Below, piece by piece: positions 1 to 9,125 of a DNA stretch of 64,000 bases. The position numbers and the translations under genes were made by a program. The stretch's first letter is position 1; each line of letters begins with the position of its first letter. This stretch comes from Rikenellaceae bacterium (GTDB lineage Bacteria > Bacteroidota > Bacteroidia > Bacteroidales > Rikenellaceae): contig JAGBFQ010000023.1 in assembly GCA_017936385.1 (NCBI GenBank), positions 1 to 64,000 on the forward strand, written 5' to 3'. Below the pieces are notes generated by a model. That model had not been told where the DNA came from and did no database searches. It was given only the letters and a program-made list of their open reading frames with translations.

Positions 1-120
1 CGAGGAGTGAATGCCGTAGGCTCGGGGGATGGGGAATGATTGCGCGATGCTCGCATCGGGGCAAACATTCAACAGCCACCGAACGGGGCGCAAGCCACGC
101 ACTACTCGCGCTGATACACA
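1..120. other. left edge, no supportable gene
   Basis: No credible gene is visible here. One minus-strand frame is open to the left edge but has no clear start or recognisable protein, so a truncated gene beginning outside the window cannot be excluded. Confidence 0.4.
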
Positions 121-156
121 CAAAAAAAGACGACCTACATCTCTGTAAGTCGTCTT
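121..156 (-). terminator. terminator of tRNA-Val
   Basis: An 8-bp inverted repeat (127-134 with 149-156, AAGACGAC/GTCGTCTT) is followed on the minus strand by a run of T (121-128). It lies 5 bp beyond the 3' end of the tRNA and is a typical intrinsic terminator. Confidence 0.8.
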
Positions 157-160
157 GGTG

Positions 161-235
161 TGGGAGCAAAGGGAGTCGAACCCCTGACCCTCTGCTTGTA
201 AGGCAGATGCTCTAAACCAACTGAGCTATGCTCCC
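161..235 (-). tRNA. tRNA-Val (anticodon UAC)
   Basis: Read on the minus strand, this 75-nt segment folds as a complete cloverleaf. The acceptor stem is GGGAGCA/TGCTCCC with A as discriminator; there is a D arm with GTTGG, an anticodon stem TCTGC/GCAGA around the loop CTTACAA, and a T arm containing GTTCGACTC. The anticodon TAC reads the valine codon GUA. CCA is not encoded directly after the discriminator. A good promoter lies about 20 bp upstream and a terminator directly downstream, so it looks monocistronic. Confidence 0.95.
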
Positions 236-253
236 TTGTTTGGTTTGCGAGTG

Positions 254-284
254 CAAAGGTACTACTTTTTTCGGGACTTCCAAA
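254..284 (-). promoter_or_regulatory. promoter of tRNA-Val
   Basis: On the minus strand TTTG (284-281), a 19-bp spacer and TACCTTTG (261-254) match the Bacteroidota housekeeping promoter TTTG-N19-TAnnTTTG. Transcription would start about 15 bp before the tRNA. Confidence 0.8.
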
Positions 285-417
285 CTTTTAAGCAAAAAAA
301 TCACACTTTTTCATATTTATTATCACACATAAGATTAACGACATGTATATATATAGCTCAAATACAATCATATAATGACTTTTCTTATTAAATTCGAAGT
401 AACAATGTCCCCAAGTG

Positions 418-448
418 TTGTTCCTTTGCTAAAAGTTTTCTAATTTTG
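418..448 (+). promoter_or_regulatory. promoter before the rod-shaped RNA
   Basis: TTG (418-420), 20 bp and TAATTTTG (441-448) match the Bacteroidota promoter consensus. It points into the structured region at 448-692. The nearest gene start is 375 bp further on (825), so its first product is probably a non-coding RNA or a very long leader. Confidence 0.65.
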
Positions 449-692
449 TAATGTCGTACGAATAGTTCGACATTACATACTGAAAGTGTTTTCGCAATCC
501 TTGTAAGAAAATGTGGAAGTTTTCAAGACAATAAGGATGACGGACAACACCTATCTTGTGTATGTAGGTTAGGGCGTGTTTTTTGCGCTCTAACCCTTAC
601 ATATCAACAAGTGTGGGGCATTGTATCGTTTATTATTGTCGGGTCTTTCCACAACCTTCTTACAGATAAACGGAAGTCAACTCCACACTTTC
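448..692 (+). ncRNA. candidate rod-shaped structured RNA (6S-like?)
   Basis: A small hairpin (448-456 with 468-476, 9 bp) is followed by nested complementary blocks forming one long rod: 482-489 with 685-692, 502-509 with 657-664, 513-518 with 647-652, and 527-534 with 633-640. An unpaired bubble of about 20 nt on each side follows, then an apical hairpin (about 555-611) closed by CTTGT/ACAAG and GTTAG/CTAAC pairs. Closing stem, large central bubble and apical arm, at about 200-245 nt and behind a consensus promoter, is the general shape of 6S RNA. No sequence match could be tested and no clear terminator is seen. It could also be a long 5' leader of the lipoprotein gene at 825. Confidence 0.4.
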
Positions 693-824
693 TTGTTTAA
701 TTTAATACACCTGCTTGGAGTTGGTTGGTGAAGGTTATTATTATGAGATAGGAAAAACTACACTTCACAAATTATGACCTATTGGTCAAAATCAATACGT
801 TTAATAATTTTATATTTTCAAGCT

Positions 825-2180
825 ATGAAATACCTAAAAGTTATATTATTTGCAACTATCTTGATTGCTACATTATCCTGCTCCGAAGGTTCAGAAACAT
901 ATAGTGATGCTAAATATCTTTTCATCCAACCCAATCAAAGCACGTACAATGTTTCAAGTGACGCGTCAACCATATATATATCAATAAACAGCAATACCGA
1001 GTGGGAAGTCAGTGTCGAAGATAATATGCTGTACAATGATTGGATTTTCACTAATATATCAAATGGCACTAATGACGCAACATTGTGTATAACCATAAAC
1101 GCCAACGATAGCACATTGGATAGAGTATCTTATATTTACTTTAAAAAACGTGAAAGTCTATTTAATGATTGCCAAATAACCATTAAACAAGATGGTAAAA
1201 CAAGTTCTGGCGGGAATAACACCGGGAATGACAATACCGGAGGAGACAACACGGGCAGTGGGAATACTGGCAGTGGGAATACTGGCGGCAATGATAATAC
1301 TGGCGGTGGCAGCACAATACAAAAACCCTCAGCACCCACGGGATTAACTGTACAAAATGAGGGCAACAATTTCATCCCAGACGTTCGCATCAGATGGGAC
1401 GCTGTGAACAATGCGACATCCTACAAGGTATACAAAAGTTCATCTGCAAGTGGTTACTATTCCAAAATTGGCGAAACCACATACACTTTCTATACAGACA
1501 ACAATGCTCCGACAAATGGGAACTCGGCATACTACAAAGTAACTGCCGTTAATAGCGCTGGAGAAAGTGCTTACAGTAGCTATGCAAAATACTCCGCAGT
1601 CAGCAATGACAAAGCGTTCGCACCTGCAACACCAACAGTTTCGGCAAGTGGTTCCTCGACCATCAGCCTTTCGTGGTCTTGTGCAACCGGTACTGGTTAT
1701 GGCTCACCCAAGAGTTATGAAGTGTATAAACGAAATCCCGCTACTTCTCAGTTTGAACTTTTAACCACTACATCAAGCAGAAGTTATAGTGACAGAAACA
1801 CTCATCCCGGAATTAACAGATATGGTGTAATTGCGATAAATGATGTTGGTAAATCCGCTATGGGTATAGGTTACAGCAACGAAGTTCCGTTGTCAAGACC
1901 TACAAGTTTTTCGGCAAGCAAATCTGGTTCCTCCGTAAAATTCACTTGGTCCAAGGTTTCCAATGCTACCGGTTACCAGATTTATTCAAGTTCTTCAGCC
2001 AATGGTTCTTATTTCATTTTAGAACAAATTGATGATGCATCTACAACGTCTAAAAGTGTATACTACCCTGCCAATAGTGGTACAACAACCTATTTTAAGA
2101 TACGAGCCTATTGGCAAGAATCATATGGTGGTAGTATAGTATATAGCGACTACTCTACTTACAAGTACGTAACATTCTAA
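825..2180 (+). CDS. BACON-like/Fn3 surface lipoprotein
   Basis: Predicted outer-surface lipoprotein of 451 residues. The chosen ATG gives a lipoprotein signal ending in TLSC (Cys19); the longer open frame from 774 would bury it. Residues about 30-120 resemble a BACON-type beta-sandwich, common at the N-terminus of Bacteroidota glycan-related lipoproteins. Residues about 124-165 are a Gly/Asn/Thr/Ser linker made of short repeats. Three fibronectin type III-like domains follow (about 170-260, 265-360, 362-451), with recurring W-x-K/A-V and Y-x-V/I-Y strands. No catalytic domain is seen, so a binding or spacer role is inferred. The gene is distinctly more AT-rich than the genes to its right. It stands alone between the structured RNA and a terminator. 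Confidence 0.85.
   Translation: MKYLKVILFATILIATLSCSEGSETYSDAKYLFIQPNQSTYNVSSDASTIYISINSNTEWEVSVEDNMLYNDWIFTNISNGTNDATLCITINANDSTLDRVSYIYFKKRESLFNDCQITIKQDGKTSSGGNNTGNDNTGGDNTGSGNTGSGNTGGNDNTGGGSTIQKPSAPTGLTVQNEGNNFIPDVRIRWDAVNNATSYKVYKSSSASGYYSKIGETTYTFYTDNNAPTNGNSAYYKVTAVNSAGESAYSSYAKYSAVSNDKAFAPATPTVSASGSSTISLSWSCATGTGYGSPKSYEVYKRNPATSQFELLTTTSSRSYSDRNTHPGINRYGVIAINDVGKSAMGIGYSNEVPLSRPTSFSASKSGSSVKFTWSKVSNATGYQIYSSSSANGSYFILEQIDDASTTSKSVYYPANSGTTTYFKIRAYWQESYGGSIVYSDYSTYKYVTF
1205..1318 (+). repeat. in-frame Gly/Asn repeat tract
   Basis: Short degenerate repeats encode the Gly-Asn-Thr-Gly linker. The 15-bp unit at 1254-1268 is repeated directly at 1269-1283. Such in-frame repeats can change length by slippage without disrupting the gene. 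Confidence 0.6.
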
Positions 2181-2222
2181 AATACTGCACCCCAGCTGAT
2201 TTTCAGTTGGGGTGCGTATTTT
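2181..2222. terminator. bidirectional terminator
   Basis: A near-perfect hairpin (aatac-GCACCCCAGCTGA / TCAGTTGGGGTGC-gtatt) has A on one side and T on the other. It lies directly after the lipoprotein gene (+) and 14 bp after the end of the AddA-like gene (-), so it can serve both. Confidence 0.85.
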
Positions 2223-2235
2223 CTATCAATTAATT

Positions 2236-5200
2236 TTATACCCTCTCGATTTCGCCCAACGTGACGTACCACAGGTAGCCCTCCACCGACGGGTAGCCCA
2301 TCTGAATGAGCAGCGACATGTAACGCTCGATTTGGGTGTGGTGAGAGGAGTCCTTGCGGCGACCGAACTTATAGTCGACAACAACGGCACGACCTTCGCG
2401 CACCATCACACGGTCGGGACGTCGCACATCCGTGCTGCTCGGCAACAGGATATCACTCTCGTTACGCACCAACTGCCACTCCGCGGAGAACCAATCCTCA
2501 ACCCTCGGGTCGGCAAAAGCACTCTCTACGCTCCGGGTGAGTCGCTCACACTCTTCGGCCGACACCACGGAGTCGACACTCAAGCGACGAATTGCAGCCA
2601 ATACCTCCTCCCGCGAACGAGCATTCTGGAACACGCGGTGCATCAACACGCCCATGTCACGCGGCGACAGTGAAACAGTTCCCCCACCCTCGCCATATCG
2701 CGCCGTGGGGAATTTGAGTTTGATTTTAGCCGACACCGCAGTAGTAGGATAGCTATCGAGGTGGATGGTTTGGGTTTGCGATTCGGAGGGTGCTGAGGCA
2801 CGGGTAGGTTCACCATAGTCCACGCACAGCGTTCCATCCTCAAGCACATTATAGGAGTAGGGTCCCGACTCCTCAAGGCTCTGCATCCCCGCCACGGCTG
2901 CCATGATAATTTTGCCTATTCCGCGCGGTTTGGCGGGCAACATAACGTGTAGTTCGCACTCAGCACGGGTAACGGCAACATAGAGTATATTCAGCGCATC
3001 GATAGCCTGCATGACCACCTCGTTATAGTACATCGGAGCAAATTCCGTGTCGGCCGAAGCACTTCCAAGTGTCACGGGATAGGCACTCTCGCCACCGGCA
3101 ACTTCGCTACGCAGCCACATGGTGTCGCCTTCGCCCGAGTAGCTCCAATCTGCATAAGGGACAATCACAGCCTTGTACTCCAGGCCTTTGGATTTGTGTA
3201 CCGTAATGATGGTTATTGCCGCCGTGCCGCTCGGCATGACCAGCGACTCTTTGCAGCCGTTCTCCTCCCACCATCGCACGAACAGCGGAATGTCGGCAAC
3301 GCTACTCGACAAGAACGACAAAATCTGTTGGTGAAGGGCTTGCAGGTAGGCCAGCGAGTCCGAACATTCGCCCAACGAGTAACGCATCACAAGACTTTCG
3401 AAGGCCTCCTCAGGGGATTTTTGCCCCAGCGCATGCAGGTACTCCTCAAGTTCCGACTCCATGGGAGCGTCGTAGGCTCGGCCGAGAAAACCATTTGCCA
3501 CCGCCAACGAGATTCCATCAGTCAGGTTTTGCGACAACTTCAAGCAGGCAATCACAAACAACACCACCTGCGAAGAGTCTACCCTCAAAGCCTCGCCCGT
3601 AACTATATCAAAACAGAATCTCGAGTCGGTGTTGCGGCTCTTGTAATCGAGCAACATCTGCGCCACGCGATAGCCGTCGTTGTTCGAGCGCACGAGAATT
3701 GCAATATCTTGCGGACGATAGCCCTGCAACTCCAACTCCATGATTCGCTCAATCAAGGGAGGAGTTCCTCCCTCTGCTGTGTCATAGGTTCGAATGGTGG
3801 CATATCCTCCACGTGCCTGATTCTTGGGTTGCTGTTCGAATGAAGCGTAGGCATGTTCAATCATTCCGCCAAGTCGGTGTCCCTCGTCGGCCGAGATTTG
3901 TCCCGCCTCCACAGCCTGCGAAAGTGTCGCTCGAAGGTTCGCCGCCATGGCCCGGGTCACACTGCCCGTCAGCGCGTTATTGAACTCCACGATTCGGTGA
4001 AGGCTTCGGTAGTTACACTCCATGGGTTCGAAGTCGATGCTTCCGGGCAAAATTTGGCTAAAGTGGTCCGACACCTGATTGGCAAGTATTCGCCAATCAC
4101 CGCCGCGCCAACGATAGATAGATTGTTTGACGTCGCCCACAAGCAACACCGGTTGAGCCGAACTACGCGAAATAGCCTCAGCAACCAACGGTTTGAAGTT
4201 GTCCCACTGCGTGTGCGAGGTATCCTGGAACTCGTCAATCATGTAGTAGTCGAACCAACTGCCCACGCGCTCATAGATAAACGGCGCATCGGAGTCCTCA
4301 ATCAGTCCAGCTATTAGGCGCGAGGTTTTGGAGATGGGCAATATATTTTTGTCGCGGCAAATCTCCTCCAAACTATGGCGCAGGTCGGCCAACAACACAA
4401 ATTCGTCGAAACGTTTAAGCACAATATCAAGCGTAGTCAAATTGCGCATACCTTCGTTCATGGTCTTCAGTCGCTCATTGACGTAATCGGCCAAAAGGGG
4501 AATCTCTCCTCGTCGGGGCGAGGTTTTAGCCGCCCATCCGTCCGTATTGTCAATGGCCGAAAGTACCGTCTTATTGAGTGCCGGCAGCGCTCCGCTCTTA
4601 GCAGTCCAGCGAGGCAGGTAGGCCACAAAACTACGCGACTTGCCCGCAAAATCCGAGAGTTCAAAACCTCGGCAACGAATCTCCTCCAAAGCCTCCGTAG
4701 CGGCACGCACAACCGTCTGTCGCACTTCGGCATGTCGGCTCTTTAGTCGTCGACCCATTTGGGCCAATTTCTCGGAGTCGATGGCGTCAACCCCTGCGTT
4801 ATAGTAATCATCACTAAACAGTTGCTTTCCCAGACGGGCTATGTCGGCTCGCAGGTCCCAATTTCGGCTGTCGTCGATACGTCCTTCGACAAATCCATCC
4901 ACGGTGTGTTCCAAGGCTGAGTTGTCGGCAATACCCTCAATCAGATTATCGGTTGCCGACGAAAGCAGTTCATCTGTTCGCAACTCAAGCGTATAGTTGA
5001 GTTCGACGCCCAGCTCGCGCATGAACGAGCGCACAACACGCTGAAAAAAACGGTCGATGGTCATAATCGCAAAGTTGCTATAATCGTGCAGGATACGGCT
5101 TCGTACAGCCAGCGCCCGTTGCTCGATTCGTTCGGGGGTCAGGTCCGGGTGGTTGCGCAACAGGTCTTCGCAAAATCCGCTCCGAGAGCCACGCGCCAAA

Positions 5201-5379
5201 GCGTCTATCTCCTTGAGTATTCGGCGTTTCATCTCGTCGGTAGCTTTATTGGTAAAGGTCACCGCCAAGATGTGTCGATAACTCTCGGGGTCGAGAATCG
5301 TCGTTTCAACATATTTATAGGCAAGTCGGTAGGTTTTGCCCGAACCGGCCGACGCACTGAGTATCTTGATTTGTCCCAT
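2236..5379 (-). CDS. AddA-like UvrD helicase/nuclease
   Basis: A 1047-residue superfamily 1A helicase fused to a RecB-type nuclease, the likely motor of an AddAB/RecBCD-like double-strand-break resection complex. Visible motifs are Walker A ASAGSGKT (residues 8-15), motif Ia VTFTNKATDEM (40-50), Walker B DEFQDTSHTQW (382-392) and VGDVKQSIYRWRGG (414-427). Further on are ITVHKSKGLEYK and LYVAVTRA (motifs V/VI). Near the C-terminus DYKFG followed by Q..RY is the PD-(D/E)XK nuclease signature. It diverges from the DUF2807-type/AddB pair, and two nuclease-bearing subunits facing each other supports an AddAB-type pair. A TACCTTTG element ends only 5 bp before the ATG, so the mRNA may be almost leaderless. 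Confidence 0.93.
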   Translation of the reverse strand: MGQIKILSASAGSGKTYRLAYKYVETTILDPESYRHILAVTFTNKATDEMKRRILKEIDALARGSRSGFCEDLLRNHPDLTPERIEQRALAVRSRILHDYSNFAIMTIDRFFQRVVRSFMRELGVELNYTLELRTDELLSSATDNLIEGIADNSALEHTVDGFVEGRIDDSRNWDLRADIARLGKQLFSDDYYNAGVDAIDSEKLAQMGRRLKSRHAEVRQTVVRAATEALEEIRCRGFELSDFAGKSRSFVAYLPRWTAKSGALPALNKTVLSAIDNTDGWAAKTSPRRGEIPLLADYVNERLKTMNEGMRNLTTLDIVLKRFDEFVLLADLRHSLEEICRDKNILPISKTSRLIAGLIEDSDAPFIYERVGSWFDYYMIDEFQDTSHTQWDNFKPLVAEAISRSSAQPVLLVGDVKQSIYRWRGGDWRILANQVSDHFSQILPGSIDFEPMECNYRSLHRIVEFNNALTGSVTRAMAANLRATLSQAVEAGQISADEGHRLGGMIEHAYASFEQQPKNQARGGYATIRTYDTAEGGTPPLIERIMELELQGYRPQDIAILVRSNNDGYRVAQMLLDYKSRNTDSRFCFDIVTGEALRVDSSQVVLFVIACLKLSQNLTDGISLAVANGFLGRAYDAPMESELEEYLHALGQKSPEEAFESLVMRYSLGECSDSLAYLQALHQQILSFLSSSVADIPLFVRWWEENGCKESLVMPSGTAAITIITVHKSKGLEYKAVIVPYADWSYSGEGDTMWLRSEVAGGESAYPVTLGSASADTEFAPMYYNEVVMQAIDALNILYVAVTRAECELHVMLPAKPRGIGKIIMAAVAGMQSLEESGPYSYNVLEDGTLCVDYGEPTRASAPSESQTQTIHLDSYPTTAVSAKIKLKFPTARYGEGGGTVSLSPRDMGVLMHRVFQNARSREEVLAAIRRLSVDSVVSAEECERLTRSVESAFADPRVEDWFSAEWQLVRNESDILLPSSTDVRRPDRVMVREGRAVVVDYKFGRRKDSSHHTQIERYMSLLIQMGYPSVEGYLWYVTLGEIERV

Positions 5380-5383
5380 AAGT

Positions 5384-5391
5384 CAAAGGTA
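5384..5391 (-). promoter_or_regulatory. -7 element abutting the addA-like start
   Basis: TACCTTTG on the minus strand matches TAnnTTTG, and its last base is 5 bp from the ATG at 5379. The -33 position has no good TTG. If used, the transcript would begin at or next to the start codon. Confidence 0.5.
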
Positions 5392-5470
5392 CAAAAAACT
5401 CTGCAAACTTCCCGTAGTTTCAAAAAAAATCACTACCTTGCAGTGTGTAATTCCTAAAAACACCACAACT

Positions 5471-6169
5471 ATGAAACGTTTTCTTATGACCATACTCGCG
5501 CTCGGCGCCATCCACTCGGCCGTAGCGTTCGAACCCCTACCCTTGGATATCGACCAAATGGACGGCTTCCACACCATACGCATTAACGGCAATCTGTGTG
5601 TCGAAATCCTCAGCACACAGGCCAACCCCGCAATGCACATCGACCTGATGGGCAACGACCCGCGACGTTTCGATTGGAGCGTACGCGACAGCGTGCTCAC
5701 ACTCTCGTTCGGAGCCAACACCAAGAGCCGAGCCACACCTATGCTCACGCTGTGGAGCAACACTCCCGTCGAACAACTCACCGTAAGCCGAGCCGATGTC
5801 AAACTGCTCGCACCGCTGGCCTCACCACTGCTCGATGTGACACTCAAAGAGGGTGCGCGACTGCTGGCCGAGGTTGAGTGCTTGGACCTTCGCCTGAGTA
5901 TGTACGGACGCTCGGTGGCCGAAGTCAACGGCAAAGCGACATACCAAACCCTGGAGATACAACGCAAGAGCGCACTCAAGGCCGACAAACTCGACAGCAA
6001 AAGTGTTGATTTGAACGCCCGTGGTCGTTGCGAAGTGTATGTCAACTCCACGGAGCGTGCCGTTATCGAATCCCGTGGTCGTTCGTCGGTGTTCTACAAC
6101 GGTAACCCAGCCATTGTCCGCACCGAATCGGGCACGACTTCAACAATTAATCCCATCGGCGCACGATGA
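5471..6169 (+). CDS. exported DUF2807/GIN-type protein
   Basis: A 232-residue exported protein. The ATG at 5471 begins a signal peptide (MKRFLMTILALGAIHSAVAF); the open frame upstream is not protein-like. The rest is beta-rich with repeated short strands of the type seen in the DUF2807 'head GIN' families of Bacteroidota (FHTIRINGNLCVEI, VTLKEGARLLAEVECLDLRLSMYG, VDLNARGRCEVYV). Molecular function is not established. Its TGA overlaps the ATG of the AddB-like gene (ATGA at 6166-6169), so the two are co-transcribed and translationally coupled, though no functional link to DNA repair is evident. Family assignment is from fold-like repeats and moderately sure. Confidence 0.75.
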   Translation: MKRFLMTILALGAIHSAVAFEPLPLDIDQMDGFHTIRINGNLCVEILSTQANPAMHIDLMGNDPRRFDWSVRDSVLTLSFGANTKSRATPMLTLWSNTPVEQLTVSRADVKLLAPLASPLLDVTLKEGARLLAEVECLDLRLSMYGRSVAEVNGKATYQTLEIQRKSALKADKLDSKSVDLNARGRCEVYVNSTERAVIESRGRSSVFYNGNPAIVRTESGTTSTINPIGAR

Positions 6170-9015
6170 CTTCACGCGGCTCTTTTCTGGAGTGCGTGGC
6201 TCGTGACCTATGGCAGAGCTACGGCGAACGCGTGCAGGAGATAACCATGCTGTTTCCGAGCCGCCGTGCCGCGCTGTTTTTCCGCGAGGAGTTGTCGACC
6301 CAAATCAAGGCACCCATGTGGAGTCCGCAGTGCTCGTTCATAGACCAGATTGCCGAGCAACTGAGTGGTCTTACTCATGGCGACCGCATACGCTTGGTGG
6401 CCGAGTTGTACAAGATTTGGTCGAAATACCACCCCGAGGAGAGTTTCGATTCGTTCTACTTTTGGGGCGAAATGCTCATTACTGACTTCGACACGGTCGA
6501 CAAATATATGATTGACGCCGACATGTTGTTCAGCAACCTGTCGGATTTGCACGACCTGGATGGTTTCCACACCCTCACTCCCGAACAGGTGCGCATCATC
6601 GAGGAGTTTTGGAGCAGTATCGACAAGGACATCGACACCTCGCAACACAAAAAGCAGTTCAACACCGTGTGGCGCACGCTGTTGCCAATCTACAAAGAGT
6701 TCCGTAGCCGACTCTCCGAACTCGGCATAGGCTACGGTGGAATGATTTATCGCCGCGCAGCCGAGAGGGCTCGCAACGGAGAGTGTCCCGAACTTGACAT
6801 TCAACATTTAGCCGTGGTGGGCATGAACGCCCTATCAACCTCCGAGAAAGAGCTGCTCAAACACCTCAAAGCCAACTATACGGTTGACTTCTATTGGGAC
6901 TACGACCGCTACTACGTCGACAATCGCCACAACGAGGCGGGAATGTTCATGCGCGACAACCTGCGTCGCTTTCCACCCAAAGCCACGTTCGATGTCGAGC
7001 GTCTATCTACGCCCAAAAATATTCGCGTTGTGTCGACCCCGTCGGACGCCGTGCAGTGCAAATACGCAGGACAAAGGCTCGCCGAAATCAATGCCACCGA
7101 CAAAGATACGGCCGTTGTACTGACCGACGAAAGCCTGCTGCTGCCGATGCTCTACTCACTACCCGAGCAGATGGAGAGCGTCAACATAACTATGGGTTAT
7201 CCCATTCGTGGTGACATAGCCTACTCGTTCTGCGAGCGGCTGTTGGAGTTGCAACGACGCAAACGAGTGGCCGCAAACAGCACCTCGTTCTACCACAGCG
7301 ATGTGACGGGACTTTTGTCGCACGCCTACCTGAGTGGAGTGGAGGCAACACGAGAGTTGACCGACATAATCATCGAACGTCGTCTGATATACGTTCCGCA
7401 GGAGTTATTCGAGGGACGCGGTATTCTGGAGTTGATTTTCTCGCCACGCAGCGGAGGACAACTCATCGGCAACTACATCGAGCAGGTGTTGAACGCCGTC
7501 ATGGAGTGTGCCGACAAAGACCCCGTACGCGACGAGCTATTCTCGGTTATTGCCACACAAATCGACAAACTGGCCAACTCCATCGAATCGTGCGGCCTGG
7601 CAGTGGAAGAGAAAACCCATCTGACACTTCTGCGCAAAGTGTTGCAAACCACCAACGTTCCGTTTGAAGGCGAACCGTTGGTCGGTGTTCAGATTATGGG
7701 TTTCCTCGAGAGCCGAGCTCTGGATTTCCGCAACATACTCATTTTGTCGATGAGCGACGACCACTGCCCGGGCAACCGACTCTCCTCGCCGTCGTACATA
7801 CCCTACAAACTGCGCAAAGCATACGGCATGCCCACACCCGAGGAACAGGAGGCCATGTACGCCTACTACTTCTACCGACTGCTGCAACGTGCCGAAAACG
7901 TCGAACTAATCTACTGCTCGCGCACCGACGAACGCAACACAGGCGAACAGAGTCGCTACATCAGCCAACTCGCCTACGAAAGTCCGCATACACTCCAACG
8001 ACTCGACGTGCAACTCAACGTAACCTCCGAATCCGAGCACAACATACAGATTGACAAGAGCGGCGAAGTGGCCAGCAAACTCAATCAATGGTTGGACAAC
8101 TCGGAGCACAAACTCTCGCACACTCGTTTCTTCAAGTTCATCGAGTGCCCACTGAAGTTCTACTTCGACTCCATCGCCCGCCTGGCTCCCGTCGACGAAC
8201 TCAACGAAGAGGTCGACGGCTCAACCTTTGGCAACATACTCCACTACGCAATGCACAAACTCTACACGCCACTTGTTGGAGTGCACAACCCGAGGGAGCA
8301 AATTCGCACGCTCATCGGTTCGGAGAGAGTTCGTCAGGTGGTTACCGAGTCGACTAACGAGGCTTGCATGTGTCTGAAAGGTTCGCTCTCGACCGAGGAT
8401 TGGGGCGGAACACTACGCATGATTCGCAACGTGGTGACACAATACATCAACACTAATATTCTACCCTTCGACGCCGCCAAACAAGGGTACACCATCATGG
8501 CCCTTGAGGACCGTCGAAGTATGCCATTTGAGTTTCGTGTGGGTGAGCAACTTCACACAGTGTGGTTCCACGGCGCTGTCGACCGAATTGACCGCTTGGA
8601 TGACGGGACACTCGAAGTGATTGACTACAAAACGGGACGGCCCAAAGGAAATAACCTTCCGAACGAACAAATCAGCGACATCGAAACTCTGTTTGAAGGC
8701 ACAAGCGACCAGGTTATCTCGGCCGTACTGCAAACGTTGCTCTACTCCGAGATGTTGACCCGAGACTTCCCCGGCGTCACGGTTCGCCCAACGCTCTACT
8801 ACGTCCGCAAAATGCGCAGCGACTACACACCCTTAATCATGGACCGAAGTCGCGGTGTGGGTATAAACTCATACGCAGAGTATGCAGATGAGTTTCGAGC
8901 AAAATTCTCAGCCGCACTGAGCCGTCTGTTCTCCCCGTCCGAACCTTTCAGCCGCTGCACCGACACCAAAGCCTGCCAATACTGCGATTTCAAGCTACTC
9001 TGCCAACGTCAATAA
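6166..9015 (+). CDS. AddB-like PD-(D/E)XK nuclease
   Basis: A 949-residue partner of the AddA-like protein. The N-terminal half resembles an inactivated helicase fold, beginning with a degenerate motif I region (TMLFPSRRAALFFREEL). The C-terminal third is a RecB-family nuclease with LEVIDYKTGRP at about residues 815-825. Four cysteines probably hold the 4Fe-4S staple typical of AddB: one in FIECPLKFY near residue 660 and three in a C-terminal cluster (CQYCDFKLLC). The start overlaps the preceding gene by 4 bp. Known role of the family: resection of DNA ends for recombination. Confidence in the class is high; the exact subfamily name is uncertain because Bacteroidota members diverge from Bacillus AddB. 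Confidence 0.9.
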   Translation: MTSRGSFLECVARDLWQSYGERVQEITMLFPSRRAALFFREELSTQIKAPMWSPQCSFIDQIAEQLSGLTHGDRIRLVAELYKIWSKYHPEESFDSFYFWGEMLITDFDTVDKYMIDADMLFSNLSDLHDLDGFHTLTPEQVRIIEEFWSSIDKDIDTSQHKKQFNTVWRTLLPIYKEFRSRLSELGIGYGGMIYRRAAERARNGECPELDIQHLAVVGMNALSTSEKELLKHLKANYTVDFYWDYDRYYVDNRHNEAGMFMRDNLRRFPPKATFDVERLSTPKNIRVVSTPSDAVQCKYAGQRLAEINATDKDTAVVLTDESLLLPMLYSLPEQMESVNITMGYPIRGDIAYSFCERLLELQRRKRVAANSTSFYHSDVTGLLSHAYLSGVEATRELTDIIIERRLIYVPQELFEGRGILELIFSPRSGGQLIGNYIEQVLNAVMECADKDPVRDELFSVIATQIDKLANSIESCGLAVEEKTHLTLLRKVLQTTNVPFEGEPLVGVQIMGFLESRALDFRNILILSMSDDHCPGNRLSSPSYIPYKLRKAYGMPTPEEQEAMYAYYFYRLLQRAENVELIYCSRTDERNTGEQSRYISQLAYESPHTLQRLDVQLNVTSESEHNIQIDKSGEVASKLNQWLDNSEHKLSHTRFFKFIECPLKFYFDSIARLAPVDELNEEVDGSTFGNILHYAMHKLYTPLVGVHNPREQIRTLIGSERVRQVVTESTNEACMCLKGSLSTEDWGGTLRMIRNVVTQYINTNILPFDAAKQGYTIMALEDRRSMPFEFRVGEQLHTVWFHGAVDRIDRLDDGTLEVIDYKTGRPKGNNLPNEQISDIETLFEGTSDQVISAVLQTLLYSEMLTRDFPGVTVRPTLYYVRKMRSDYTPLIMDRSRGVGINSYAEYADEFRAKFSAALSRLFSPSEPFSRCTDTKACQYCDFKLLCQRQ

Positions 9016-9045
9016 ATCGGGTTCTGCTCACGGTCATTGCATCGG

Positions 9046-9124
9046 TTGTGAATTGCGTGTTGCGTGTTGTGTGTTGTGTGTTGTGAATTGCGAATTGCGA
9101 ATTGTGAATTGTGAATTGTGAATT
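9046..9124. repeat. degenerate 7-8 bp tandem repeats
   Basis: A run of units GTGTTGT/GTGTTGC passes into AATTGCG and AATTGTG copies (GAATTGTG at least three times in a row). A related array occurs at 40147-40194. No coding content. Confidence 0.75.
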
Positions 9125-9125
9125 A

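Noticed and set aside
1136..1411. Minus-strand open frame opposite the lipoprotein linker
   Set aside because: Pro/Leu/Val-rich translation is simply the complement of the Gly/Asn repeat tract; no start context or family.
9046..9124. CRISPR array
   Set aside because: Units of 7-8 bp without spacers and no cas genes in the window.
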